Source of the DNA: Cytobacillus massiliigabonensis
Lineage (GTDB): Bacteria > Bacillota > Bacilli > Bacillales > Cytobacillaceae
Length of the DNA: 52,827 nt
Reading direction: 5' to 3'
NCBI RefSeq assembly: GCF_900199725.1
Contig: NZ_LT904904.1
Location: 2,742,466-2,795,292, forward strand
Each line of letters opens with the position of its first letter. The first letter of the stretch is position 1. A model generated the notes under the pieces. That model was not told the DNA's origin, ran no database searches, and saw only the letters and a list, made by a program, of their open reading frames with translations. Both the position numbers and the translations under genes were made by a program. This document shows, one piece after another, positions 8,707 to 17,405 of this stretch.

Positions 8707-9588
8707 TTGATTAGGGTTATTCGAAATCTAGGTTTTTTTAATAGTATTTTGATAGGTGTATTTTTGCTATTATGGATCAGTGTTTTTTTAATTAGTGGTT
8801 TATTTGGTGCATACGCATGGACATTGCTTAAAATCGTTTTACCTATAATAGGTATCATTGGGATTTTCCTCAATATCATTCTATTCATTATTTTTCTAAT
8901 AAAAAAGAAAAAGTACAGCAAATTATTGGTGAATTTTATTGTAAATATAATATTTACCTTTCCTTTACTAATGACAATGAATATTATTCCTTTTGCTTAT
9001 CCGAATGATATTGAACGTGTAAAACCATCCATTACCGTAAAATGGCCTTTAGACGAACCTACAGTTGTCGGATGGGGAGGAGATACTACGAAAAATAATT
9101 TACCTCATGTTATATGGTCATCGGAAAGATGGGCATACGATTTGGTTATGGAGCCATATAAATTAGAAAGCAATGATAACGAAGATTATGGAATATGGGA
9201 CAAAGAAGTATATGCCCCTGTGTCTGGAATTGTTGTAGCAGCTTACGATAAAGAAGCAGATATTGAACCAGGGTCAGAAGAGTTTTTTTCAATGGAAGGG
9301 AATTATGTTTATATAAAGATAGATAAAACCGGGACATACTTATTATTAAATCATTTAAAAAAAGATAGTGTTTCTGTAGAAGTAGGGGAACATGTACAAC
9401 CAGGGGATCTAATTGGACGAGTTGGGAATAGTGGATCGACTTCAGAACCCCATTTACATATTCATCATCAAAGACAAGATCCAACTAAGGTGATATATCC
9501 TATTTTGGCAGAAGGACTTCCATTGTTTTTTGAAGGTATTGACGGAGGTGCAATGCCCATAAAAGGAGATATGATATCAACTAATTAA
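8707..9588 (+). CDS. Membrane-anchored M23-family (LytM-like) protein
   Basis: A 293-residue protein with three or four N-terminal hydrophobic segments (residues 10-95) and an extracytoplasmic LytM/M23 fold from about residue 105. Visible motifs are ERWAYDLV (Asp145), LLLNHLKKDSV (His216), PGDLIGRVGNSG and PHLHIHHQ (His249, His251). The usual HxxxD reads RxxxD, so the first zinc ligand is not a canonical His; some cell-wall proteins of this type share this and may act differently. TTG at 8707 is the start, with AGGGG at 8693-8697. It may cut peptidoglycan cross-links or be a non-catalytic relative. Confidence 0.82.
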   Translation: MIRVIRNLGFFNSILIGVFLLLWISVFLISGLFGAYAWTLLKIVLPIIGIIGIFLNIILFIIFLIKKKKYSKLLVNFIVNIIFTFPLLMTMNIIPFAYPNDIERVKPSITVKWPLDEPTVVGWGGDTTKNNLPHVIWSSERWAYDLVMEPYKLESNDNEDYGIWDKEVYAPVSGIVVAAYDKEADIEPGSEEFFSMEGNYVYIKIDKTGTYLLLNHLKKDSVSVEVGEHVQPGDLIGRVGNSGSTSEPHLHIHHQRQDPTKVIYPILAEGLPLFFEGIDGGAMPIKGDMISTN

Positions 9589-9616
9589 AAAGGATTTCGA
9601 AGATTTTAAACAAGCA

Positions 9617-9772
9617 ATGATTAATTTAGTACCTAGTAATTCTCAACTTACGCATATAAACGAAATTTTAAATTTGATAAACAAGCAGTATAAGACCGAA
9701 AGCAATGAAGATATATTCGCCGAAGTTCAGAATAAAGCACATAGAAACGCCCCACCCAAGCATTTACAATAA
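9617..9772 (+). other. Short open frame or 3' gene remnant
   Basis: A 51-codon hydrophilic frame starting MINLVPSNSQLTHINEIL and ending RNAPPKHLQ, open in frame from 9590, just after the M23 stop. It has no good ribosome-binding site, so it may be the tail of a lost gene rather than a real small protein. A strong hairpin terminator 59 bases downstream fits the end of a transcription unit. The rest of 9773-10125 shows only that hairpin and AT-rich sequence. Confidence 0.3.
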
Positions 9773-9830
9773 TCGAAGTATCTTGGTGTGGTTTGTAAAA
9801 AATATTGGTCATTAATAATTAAGTTTGATT

Positions 9831-9860
9831 AAAAATCCTGTGTTGTTATGCAGGATTTTT
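9831..9860. terminator. Perfect 10-bp hairpin terminator
   Basis: AAAAATCCTG (9831-9840) and CAGGATTTTT (9851-9860) pair perfectly around a 10-base loop, with T-rich sequence after it on the plus strand. It probably ends the M23 transcript and could work on both strands. Confidence 0.85.
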
Positions 9861-10125
9861 CTTATTCTACAAACGGGTCATTTAATTGAATAACACTATA
9901 GTAACGATGAAAATGTACTAACGGATTCCTTGATTAAATAACTATATTCAACAAAACGAGCTAAAAGTTGTAACATTTTCTAATAAAAAATAGAATGATA
10001 TACAAAAAATGAGTATGCCAAATTTTATATTTTATATAACTTTTAAATTTCTTGATCAAAAGAACGTGCGTTTGTATAATCGGATTAATAGTAAAATAAA
10101 AAGCCTTATTGCGGGAGTGAGAGGA

Positions 10126-10523
<398 letters not shown>

Positions 10524-10544
10524 TTTGAAAATGGAGTGTTTTAT

Positions 10545-10919
10545 ATGTGGAAATTAGTTAATGGCCATCTAATACAGACTACGGATCATACGAGAGTCAA
10601 ATTTAGAACGAATATAAGTAAATCAATTTTAGAAACTTTAAACAAACTAGCCTTAGAACATGATACACATGTTAATTATTTGATTGAAAGTGGTTTACAA
10701 ACTGTCTTGACTCAAGGTGTTATTCATTTCAATAAAGAAGCTAGACCAAAAGATAGAATCCAATACAAAACTACGTATGATAATGAATTATTAGAACAAG
10801 TCAAAGAGTTTGCTAAAAATCATCATTTATTTATCAACGATGTCATTGAGTATAGTGTAAAGTACATAGATTTCGATAAAATTAAAGATAGTAGTTATAA
10901 AAACAGAATAGAGCAGTAG
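10545..10919 (+). CDS. Small protein with two putative ribbon-helix-helix repeats
   Basis: A 124-residue protein. ATG at 10545 is preferred over GTG at 10536 because GGAG (10533-10536) lies 8 bases before it. Two similar halves are visible: RVKFRTNISKSILETLNKLA (about residues 18-37) and RIQYKTTYDNELLEQVKEFA (about 70-89), each a short strand followed by two helices, as in ribbon-helix-helix DNA-binding domains. Homologous proteins in Bacilli are often misnamed rRNA methyltransferases, but no methyltransferase motif is present. A DNA-binding role is inferred. It follows the homing-endonuclease remnant by 21 bases. Confidence 0.65.
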   Translation: MWKLVNGHLIQTTDHTRVKFRTNISKSILETLNKLALEHDTHVNYLIESGLQTVLTQGVIHFNKEARPKDRIQYKTTYDNELLEQVKEFAKNHHLFINDVIEYSVKYIDFDKIKDSSYKNRIEQ

Positions 10920-11104
10920 TGCTGCTATTATTGTTTTTATATTTTAAACCAACGCCCCAAACATAATATATATTATAGGAAGTTGAATTTTAAATCATAT
11001 ATCTAGTCTCAATATCAAAGTATACTTAAGACATTGAGACGGAATAAAAATTTAGCCGTTGAACCAAATGTATTACCATATAAAAATGATTTAGATAAGA
11101 AAAA

Positions 11105-11150
11105 TTATTAAACCCACGGCATTAGATTGTGTTTACCGTGGGTTTAATAA
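11105..11150. terminator. Perfect 15-bp hairpin, bidirectional terminator
   Basis: TTATTAAACCCACGG (11105-11119) pairs perfectly with CCGTGGGTTTAATAA (11136-11150), flanked by A and T runs. It lies between the convergent ribbon-helix-helix gene and spoIIP-like gene. The 10920-11104 stretch contains only a short in-frame tail ending KNDLDKKNY that I cannot support as a gene. Confidence 0.88.
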
Positions 11151-11169
11151 AAAATATAATATAATTCTA

Positions 11170-12186
11170 TTACTTATGTACGTTTCCCCAATAATATTGA
11201 CTAATAGCATGCCCAAGTACATCTGCGGTTCGATAAAGCTCTTCTAAATTATTCTCTACACCGCCTATTTCAATAATTACACTATTTGGTAATAAATCCT
11301 GATTATATACACCATTTCCTTGTTTCTTATCCTTTATTATGACTCCTCTTGATAGACCTGGATAATTCTTTTCAATTACTTTATTAATGCCATTCGTAAA
11401 TTTCATATTCTTCTTGTAATTGTCATGTGCACTTCCAATTACAAATGAAATCTTTGCAAATGATTTCCCGTTTATATCAACTGTAGATAATTTTCTAGGT
11501 AATGCATCGCGGTGAATATCAAATGTCATTTCTAAGTCGTGATTTAATTTCATTTCATTTAAAACAATCTTTCTAGACATTTGATAGGAACTGCCAAAAT
11601 TAAGATTTTGGTTATTAAGCATATTTATTATATCCACATCATTAACCGTATTCCATATTCCATTACGTTTCAATGATTTCCCTAATCTTTTTCCAATTAG
11701 TGAAACATTTAATTTTGAGTGATAGGCTTTGTTAGGAGTTGTTCCATCTTTAAAATACGGTAAAAAAGATTCACGATTATGAGAAAAATAAATAAAAGCC
11801 ACCTTACGACCAAATGTACTTTGATATTTTTCAGCATTGATCTTTGGCATTTCTAGAGAATTATCATTAAAAAATGCATCAATTTTCATTTGATCTAGTG
11901 CAGCATCCTTTTGAATTGCTGATTCATCTGGTATTATTTCATTTGACTGTTTTTCATCTTCAATATTATTGTTTAGTATAAGTGCCTTATTTTTTGAAAT
12001 TTGTTTTGTATTGCTGTCATCTGTATTTTCCTTTTTTCCTTTGTTTTTATCCTCAATTACATAATTTCCTCTTATGACCTCGGGCAACTTTCCATATTGA
12101 AAAGTAATAAGCATTAGAAGACTCAAAAACAAGATAATCGAAATGGCAAGTAATACCTTTAAAGTTCTTATGTTAAAATTTCTCAC
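11170..12186 (-). CDS. SpoIIP-family N-acetylmuramoyl-L-alanine amidase
   Basis: A 338-residue protein with a membrane anchor (residues 8-30), a charged Lys/Asn/Glu-rich linker and a C-terminal SpoIIP amidase domain from about residue 125. Diagnostic stretches are IYFSHNRESFLPYF (zinc-ligand His and Glu), MTFDIHRDALPR and GVYNQDLLPNSVIIEIGGVENN. SpoIIP acts with SpoIID and SpoIIM to thin septal peptidoglycan and drive engulfment in sporulation. This gene lacks the usual gpr neighbour and is shorter than canonical SpoIIP (about 400 residues), so it may be an accessory paralogue. The start is GTG after GGGAG. Confidence 0.88.
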   Translation of the reverse strand: MRNFNIRTLKVLLAISIILFLSLLMLITFQYGKLPEVIRGNYVIEDKNKGKKENTDDSNTKQISKNKALILNNNIEDEKQSNEIIPDESAIQKDAALDQMKIDAFFNDNSLEMPKINAEKYQSTFGRKVAFIYFSHNRESFLPYFKDGTTPNKAYHSKLNVSLIGKRLGKSLKRNGIWNTVNDVDIINMLNNQNLNFGSSYQMSRKIVLNEMKLNHDLEMTFDIHRDALPRKLSTVDINGKSFAKISFVIGSAHDNYKKNMKFTNGINKVIEKNYPGLSRGVIIKDKKQGNGVYNQDLLPNSVIIEIGGVENNLEELYRTADVLGHAISQYYWGNVHK

Positions 12187-12341
12187 TATACTCCCTCATG
12201 TAAAATATTTTGACTCTATTTTTATCGGATTAAATTAAACATTATTAATGTACCAACTATTTCCATAAGTATTATCATGCAAATTTTATAATAGAGAGAT
12301 ACGTCATTAAAAGGTAATCAATAAGATTCATTAACACCCAC

Positions 12342-12370
12342 AAAAAAACGGCCAAAAATGGCCATTTTTT
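12342..12370. terminator. Bidirectional hairpin terminator
   Basis: AAAAAA-C-GGCC (12343-12353) and GGCC-A-TTTTTT (12360-12370) form a GGCC stem extended by A-T pairs. It lies 54 bases downstream of the YdhK-like gene (minus strand). Confidence 0.75.
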
Positions 12371-12424
12371 CTTATAAGAGTATCAAGCAATGAAAAATAC
12401 TTATTTTTATAAATTGTGCTTATA

Positions 12425-13045
12425 TTATTCAACCGGTGATAATTCACTTTCTGTTACCCATTTATGATTTTTTACTTCAGTACCGCTAGCTGTTTTGAAA
12501 TCAACCATATAGACAGTTGTTTTCTCAGCAGTATCAATTGCTGCTTTAGCACCATCCATGCCCTCCATATGAGAAGCATCTATAGTAAATTCTGATCCCG
12601 GCTCTAATGGTTGGTCACCTGCATCTGGAATTTCCTCATGAATCACCCACTTATGATTCTTTACTCTTTCTCCTCCGGTAGTTGGGTCATACGAAATGGA
12701 ATAAGCAGTAGTATCATAGGCTCCTGCAATAGTTGCTTCAGCTCCTTTCATACCTTCCATATGATCTGAATTAATTATCGCTTTACTTCCAACTTTATAA
12801 GTTGGATTTTCCGCAACCTTCAAACCTTCAGGTACTGCTCCTGAGCTGGACATTTCCATATTGCTATGATCCATTCCTTCCATTTCCTCTGAACCACCTT
12901 GATTTTCTTCACTGTCAATAGTGTTCTTCTCATCATTGTTATTCTCTTTAATATCTTCCGTAGCATTAGAGCAGGCTCCTAATAATAAGAAAATGCTTGC
13001 TAGTAATGATAATAGTAGTGGCTTCTTTATTTTTTTTATCAGCAT
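12425..13045 (-). CDS. ydhK: YdhK-like lipoprotein with two DUF1541 domains
   Basis: A 206-residue lipoprotein with lipobox LLLGAC, then an acidic Glu/Asn/Ser linker containing MEGMDHSNMEMSS, a Met/His-rich stretch that could bind copper. Two DUF1541 repeats follow: YKVGSKAIINSDHMEGMKGA to VKNHKWVIHEEI and SEFTIDASHMEGMDGA to VKNHKWVTESEL. Each has the HMEGMxGA and VKNHKWV signatures. The family is commonly found near copper-handling genes, so metal binding at the cell surface is plausible but unproven. It is a single gene with a good ribosome-binding site (GGAGG). Confidence 0.88.
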   Translation of the reverse strand: MLIKKIKKPLLLSLLASIFLLLGACSNATEDIKENNNDEKNTIDSEENQGGSEEMEGMDHSNMEMSSSGAVPEGLKVAENPTYKVGSKAIINSDHMEGMKGAEATIAGAYDTTAYSISYDPTTGGERVKNHKWVIHEEIPDAGDQPLEPGSEFTIDASHMEGMDGAKAAIDTAEKTTVYMVDFKTASGTEVKNHKWVTESELSPVE

Positions 13046-13082
13046 TTAATTAATTCCTCCTTCAATATTTAGTTGTAACTTA

Positions 13083-13428
13083 TCAGGAAAATGTGCAGAA
13101 GTTCTGCAGTAGTTTTAAAAAAATAATTATTATGGATATCGCTTTATCTGTATTCCCTTTTTTTAAGAAAAAATTCAACTTTTTCCCCACTCTGTTTAGC
13201 GCTTTTTCCCCACAAATTGTCGACAAGAACATCGATCCCAAAAGTAGGAGGCGTTGATCATCAGCTGTAACCCAAGCCCCCTCAGCACCTGTGACCTTTG
13301 GAAAAACGTCACTGAACTGTATAATGGTTTCCTTGTGATCGAGTCTTACTAAGTGTCCACTTTTGAGTTTAACACCAAACGTACACCTATAAAAATACGG
13401 GTAATCGGAAAATAGTGTGGAAAGAGGG
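13083..13428 (-). other. Sequence after ISL3 transposase; no supported gene
   Basis: A long minus-strand frame runs through 13083-13565, but its first third overlaps the transposase out of frame, so I do not call it. Another frame reads STPPTFGIDVLVDNLWGKSA; neither is recognised. A direct repeat of GTGGGGAAAAAG occurs at about 13185-13215 (minus strand). The region probably contains the ISL3 right end and flanking debris, but I could not identify a matching inverted repeat. A hairpin (GAGGG/CCCTC, about 13425-13446) overlaps the transposase stop and may terminate its transcript. Confidence 0.35.
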
Positions 13429-14769
13429 CTAAAAAGTACCCTCTTCCATAGACTTGGTAAGTGTGGAAAAATCAGCTCCATAGATTTCCTCATACACCCA
13501 TTCATAGCCAGTTTGTTCCCAATTCGGTAAATGATCAGGTAACATTTTTCCGAACGTAACTTCAACTTCTTTGAATTTCTTTTTCTTTTTTAATTTACGA
13601 TAGCCTTGTGTAAATAAGATTTTTGCTCTGAGGGTTTCAAAAGAGTAACCACGACCAATATGGTTCATTGTCTTAATTAAACGATTCAAGGATTCTGTAT
13701 AGGCGTTTGTAATTGGAGAATTGAAATAGTTGAATATCTCTTCTTCCCAATTATTCATTGCTTTTATTAGACCCTCAAAATAAGCCATCAATTCTTTAGG
13801 TACATTTGAAAACCAGTTTTGATACAGTTTATAGGCTTCGTTGATTGATTCAGCCTCATAAATGTCAAAGAATTGCTCTTTAAGCTCATATGCTTGACCA
13901 AGTAACGGGAACATATCAGTCCATATTTGTAATTTTATTTGGTTATCAAAGTCATTAAGGTCTTTACGTCTTGTAAGAAGTACATAACGGTCTCTCATGA
14001 GTTGCCTACGTTCTTTGGCTGACACATTTTGACGATTAGCCTTTCGGATCTTTTCCAAGGCTTCATTGGCTAATTTAACAACATGAAATTTATCAATTAC
14101 GATTTTAGCATGTGGTATCACTAAATTCACAGCACTTTTATAAGGATTCCACATATCCATTGCTACAAGTTCAATTTTATCAATGTCTTGGAGTCTTGAA
14201 AGGTAACTGATAACCACATCTTTATTCCGTTTTCGTAAAATATCAATTACCGACTTGTTTTCAACATCAGTAATTACACAACGATAATTTTTAAGCAAAT
14301 GAACTTCATCAATACCAAGCCATTTAGGTGTTCTAAAATCAGTTTGAGCTTCAAGTTCAGCAACGTAGTCATTAAAGATGTTTCGTACAGTTTTTTCGTC
14401 AACGCCAATCTCCTCCGCAACACTGGTAAATGTTTTTTCCAGACTTGCTTCTTGAATCCAATTTATTAGTCTATTAGTAACAGAACGATTGACATCCATA
14501 TCTGGTAAATTTTCAAAAAATGTTTCATTACATTCCCTATATTTATATCGTTGGCGATTGACATAAATGCCGACACGTTTTGCGTGCATTGGCAGGTCGA
14601 AAAATAGCTGTTGTTTCTTACCATGTTTATATAAGTTTGCAACAGTACCACATTTTAGACAATGAGAAGGAGGTAGAGTAGTAGACTCAACTAAGAATCT
14701 ATAATCATCTGCACTTTCTTTCATATCCAGAATCTTAAAGTTTGGAAGATTAATCATATTGGTTAACAT
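13429..14769 (-). CDS. ISL3-family transposase
   Basis: A 446-residue full-length DDE transposase of the ISL3 family. The N-terminus has a zinc-finger-like CxxC (HCLKCGTV) and a residual second one (YRECNETF). It continues with a helix-turn-helix, WLGIDEVHLLKNYRCV (first catalytic Asp), VAMDMWNPYKSAV (second) and DKFHVVKLANEALEKIR. The C-terminal NYFNSPITNAYTESLNRLIK carries the glutamate region. Start ATG follows AAAGGAT. It appears intact. ISL3 elements carry a single transposase gene; the inverted repeats could not be located, so element boundaries remain open. Confidence 0.93.
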   Translation of the reverse strand: MLTNMINLPNFKILDMKESADDYRFLVESTTLPPSHCLKCGTVANLYKHGKKQQLFFDLPMHAKRVGIYVNRQRYKYRECNETFFENLPDMDVNRSVTNRLINWIQEASLEKTFTSVAEEIGVDEKTVRNIFNDYVAELEAQTDFRTPKWLGIDEVHLLKNYRCVITDVENKSVIDILRKRNKDVVISYLSRLQDIDKIELVAMDMWNPYKSAVNLVIPHAKIVIDKFHVVKLANEALEKIRKANRQNVSAKERRQLMRDRYVLLTRRKDLNDFDNQIKLQIWTDMFPLLGQAYELKEQFFDIYEAESINEAYKLYQNWFSNVPKELMAYFEGLIKAMNNWEEEIFNYFNSPITNAYTESLNRLIKTMNHIGRGYSFETLRAKILFTQGYRKLKKKKKFKEVEVTFGKMLPDHLPNWEQTGYEWVYEEIYGADFSTLTKSMEEGTF

Positions 14770-14815
14770 TTAAACTATCCTTTACTATATATCGTTTCAT
14801 TGTTAAAACTTAAAT

Positions 14816-14852
14816 AATAAAAAATGCCTGAGCATTGCACTTCTCAGACATT
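14816..14852 (-). terminator. Hairpin terminator downstream of MBL-fold gene
   Basis: On the minus strand AATGTCTGAG and CTCAGGCATT form a 10-position stem with one mismatch (14843-14852 with 14823-14832), followed by a T run (14816-14822 as A on plus). It lies 80 bases after the stop of the hydrolase gene. Confidence 0.75.
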
Positions 14853-14932
14853 GAAATTATGAATATTGTCTTTAAGTTTTATTTCTATAATCAGCAATTT
14901 TTTGGGGTTCAGGGTTCTCTGGATTGATCAAT

Positions 14933-15781
14933 TTATAATCCGTTAATAAAACAATAAATAATTTCTTCTTCTAACTGACTTAATTTACGATTCATTTTAG
15001 TAGTTAGTTCATTGACCAAATTCATGTGGTTGCTTTGATGTTTTTCTGTTAAATCACAAATTAACTTCAATAGACTTATATAACCCATAAAATCATCTTT
15101 AGATAATGGAGTTTCATGCGAGAGCACATAAATCTCGGCATCAAACATTTCAATATTTTCTAAGAGGTGTCTAACATTATCAATCTTATATTGTGGTTGT
15201 TGTGTATAAATACTTGGATATAAACAGTCACCTAAAAAAAGTACTTTTTCTTCCTCTACAAAAATGAGTGAAGAGTCATCAGAATGATCCCCACCTACAT
15301 GTTTGATTAAACACCGAATACCACCTAAATCAATCTCAAATTGTTCTTTAAATGTAATATTAGGTAAAGTGATGGTGATATTTCTGTCTACCCCAAATTC
15401 TTTTTTTATCATATCTGAACAAAATTGATTCTCTAAGCCTTTTTCTACACGATCATCTAAAGCGTCATCTGACCATTCATATTCCGTAATTTTTCTAAGT
15501 TGCATTTTTGTTTTTTCATGTGCTATGGCTAACAGATTCATCTGATTTGTTCCAAAGCTATGATCCCAATGCCAATGTGTTAATGCTACAGAATGATAAT
15601 TAGTAATCTGACGTTGATTTAGTTCATTTAGAAATAACTTTGCATGCTTATCAGAATTTCCTGCATCAACAATTAAAGTTTGGTGAGTCCCACATATGGC
15701 AGATAGGATTGGTCGATCTGTTTCAGGATCATGCGGTAAATAGTATATACAATCGGTTAGTTGCTTCAAGTTTTTCCCCAT
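14933..15781 (-). CDS. Metallo-beta-lactamase-fold hydrolase
   Basis: A 282-residue cytoplasmic MBL-fold enzyme. ATG at 15781 is chosen over a start 12 codons upstream because AGGGAG lies 8 bases before it; the longer version would overlap the marR stop. The zinc motif is complete: HWHWDH (residues 69-74), then HVGGDHSDDS, FLGDCLY and LSHETPLSK. This is the general hydrolase branch rather than a true beta-lactamase; the substrate cannot be named. It lies 4 bases after marR in the same operon, so it is likely controlled by that repressor. Confidence 0.88.
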   Translation of the reverse strand: MGKNLKQLTDCIYYLPHDPETDRPILSAICGTHQTLIVDAGNSDKHAKLFLNELNQRQITNYHSVALTHWHWDHSFGTNQMNLLAIAHEKTKMQLRKITEYEWSDDALDDRVEKGLENQFCSDMIKKEFGVDRNITITLPNITFKEQFEIDLGGIRCLIKHVGGDHSDDSSLIFVEEEKVLFLGDCLYPSIYTQQPQYKIDNVRHLLENIEMFDAEIYVLSHETPLSKDDFMGYISLLKLICDLTEKHQSNHMNLVNELTTKMNRKLSQLEEEIIYCFINGL

Positions 15782-15785
15782 TATC

Positions 15786-16235
15786 TTAACTCCCTTTGTT
15801 TTTTTTAGTTCCGACAATCATATTTAATATATCAAGAACATTTTTTAATTCTGTTAAACTTACTTTTGAGTAATACTTTTTCACAAGAATTTCATCGATT
15901 TTTTTAAGAAGCTGATGAAATTCTTGACCCTTATCCCCAAGATAAATAAGGGTCTCCCTACGATTTATTGAATTCACTTGACGATTTATCATTTTCATTT
16001 CTTCAAGTTTTGAAATTACTTGGCTAACTGCACTTTTTGAAACATCAAAATAGTTTGCAATATCATTCGCAATTACTGGCTCATTACGAATGATATAAAA
16101 CATTATTATTTCTTGTTGAGGAGTTAAGTGAAAGTTTTCTAATTCCTTAACCTCTTCGGTTTCTTGTAAAACTAATAACTTAAATTGCTCAAACTTTTGA
16201 TTGATTTTGTCTATGATTATCAAATAATCTTGCAT
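15786..16235 (-). CDS. MarR-family transcriptional regulator
   Basis: A 149-residue winged-helix protein. The recognition region is EPVIANDIANYFDVSKSAVSQVISKLEEMKMI, followed by the beta-wing (RQVNSINRRETLIYLGDKG) and dimerisation helices. GGAGATGA precedes the ATG. It is cotranscribed with the MBL-fold hydrolase (4-base gap). An 18-bp palindrome 41 bases upstream of its start overlaps the likely -10 element, so autoregulation and control of the hydrolase by a small-molecule ligand are expected. Confidence 0.9.
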   Translation of the reverse strand: MQDYLIIIDKINQKFEQFKLLVLQETEEVKELENFHLTPQQEIIMFYIIRNEPVIANDIANYFDVSKSAVSQVISKLEEMKMINRQVNSINRRETLIYLGDKGQEFHQLLKKIDEILVKKYYSKVSLTELKNVLDILNMIVGTKKNKGS

Positions 16236-16270
16236 AGATCTATCATCTCCAATTCATTTTAAAGTTTTAT

Positions 16271-16309
16271 AGTTAAGTTAAGTTTACTTAACTATTATAT
16301 ATATGTCAA
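16271..16309 (-). promoter_or_regulatory. Promoter and palindromic MarR operator
   Basis: AGTTAAGTTTACTTAACT at 16276-16293 is a perfect palindrome (8-bp arms, 2-base centre), with an extra half-site AGTTAAGT at 16271-16278. On the minus strand TTGACA (16309-16304) followed after 17 bases by TAAACT forms a plausible sigma-A promoter. The palindrome covers the -10 region, the classic position for repression. Confidence 0.7.
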
Positions 16310-16579
16310 TTATTAAAGCCATTCAAGAGATATGAAAAAGTTTTAACTAACTATCATCTTATTTGTTTAAATAGAAATAGAGGGGTGTACGGAAAGTTTA
16401 GAGGTTATGTGCCTTATCCGAGGTATTTTTTGAAGGAAGATTAATAGCCATAATGGGAAAATGATTTAATGAAAAGTAATTAATTTTTGCTTACTTACTA
16501 TGTTAATTGTACTCTGATTAAGTTTTTAATTTTGTGGAGTATTCCACACGATAATCCGAATACCCAAAAATACACGCAT

Positions 16580-16611
16580 AATAAGGAGGATAAAATATTA
16601 TCCTCCTTATT
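16580..16611. terminator. Perfect 14-bp hairpin
   Basis: AATAAGGAGGATAA (16580-16593) pairs with TTATCCTCCTTATT (16598-16611). T-rich sequence follows on the plus strand, and the hairpin lies 125 bases beyond the FMN reductase stop on the minus strand. The remaining intergenic stretch 16310-16736 shows no supported gene. Confidence 0.6.
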
Positions 16612-16736
16612 TCTTATATATATTTGCTTTTATCGTATTTTTTTAATGCGCCGCCCTGGTCTAGCATCAAGTAAATATAATGTTTAACTGAACGACATAG
16701 GTCCATTTTTTTACAAAATCCTTATAGCCGTTCTCC

Positions 16737-17303
16737 TTAAAAATCATATTCTTCGTCTTTTTTTGCACGGATGGACTTGAAAGCTTCAACTGTTAATACT
16801 GTATCTTCGACTAGGCGTTCTAAACGGAAAAGGATATCATCATTTACAATTTCTTTTCGTAAGAAGTCTTTTTCTTCAATATATACATACGTTGGAACGA
16901 TATGAGCTTTCATATACGATAAGATCGGTTTTAATTGTTGCTCCACCATTAAATAGTGCTTCGCTGTGCCAGCTGTCACGATACTACTTACGACTTTGTC
17001 ACGGAATGCGTTGACTGGTAGCAAGTCGAAGATATTTTTAAGTGTTGCCGGAATGGATGCTTGAAATGTTGGTGTTCCAATGATAATAGCTTCTGCTGCC
17101 ATTATTGTCTCTGAAACGTATTTTGTATCTCCTTCATATTCAAAGTAATTACGTCCATCACTAAATTCCACTTTATATTCTGCTAAATCTAGAAGTATGA
17201 CTTCATGCTCAGGATACTTTTGTTTAAGGATTTCAACTGTTTTAAGCATGGCTGTTTTTGTCTTTGAACCGACGATAGATCCCGCTAGTGCTACAATTTT
17301 CAT
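16737..17303 (-). CDS. NADPH-dependent FMN reductase (SsuE-like flavodoxin fold)
   Basis: A 188-residue flavodoxin-like reductase. MKIVALAGSIVGSKTKTAM holds the FMN phosphate-binding loop, and IIIGTPTFQASIPATLKNIFDLLP is the second flavin-contact region typical of SsuE/YwqN-like enzymes. It would supply reduced FMN to the flavin-dependent monooxygenase encoded just upstream. It is the last gene of the four-gene MhqR-type operon, separated from the monooxygenase by 102 bases that hold a 19-codon micro-ORF. GAGGCG precedes the ATG. Confidence 0.88.
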   Translation of the reverse strand: MKIVALAGSIVGSKTKTAMLKTVEILKQKYPEHEVILLDLAEYKVEFSDGRNYFEYEGDTKYVSETIMAAEAIIIGTPTFQASIPATLKNIFDLLPVNAFRDKVVSSIVTAGTAKHYLMVEQQLKPILSYMKAHIVPTYVYIEEKDFLRKEIVNDDILFRLERLVEDTVLTVEAFKSIRAKKDEEYDF

Positions 17304-17334
17304 GTTATTCGCCTCTATTCTAATAGTTGTATGT

Positions 17335-17394
17335 TTATTGATTGCTTTTTTTGTTTTTGTGCCTGTGATTGGACCTGCATGCGAGGTCTTTCAT
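17335..17394 (-). CDS. 19-residue Cys/His/basic micro-ORF (candidate)
   Basis: Eleven bases after the monooxygenase stop, AGGAGAG then ATG opens MKDLACRSNHRHKNKKSNQ and a TAA stop. The ribosome-binding site is as strong as any nearby and well spaced. The peptide has one Cys and two His within CRSNHRH and is very basic. It sits between a flavin monooxygenase and its likely reductase, where a leader or regulatory peptide, or a thiol-reactive sensor, could act. I know no named family. It could also be chance, since the stretch is only 102 bases. Confidence 0.45.
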   Translation of the reverse strand: MKDLACRSNHRHKNKKSNQ

Positions 17395-17405
17395 GTTGTT
17401 CTCTC

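Noticed and set aside
13083..13565. 160-residue minus-strand frame overlapping the ISL3 transposase
   Set aside because: Its N-terminal part is out-of-frame transposase sequence and the rest is unrecognised; a real gene would not share this overlap.
16487..16687. 66-residue plus-strand frame between marR and FMN reductase
   Set aside because: AT-rich, without ribosome-binding site, and spans a perfect hairpin terminator.
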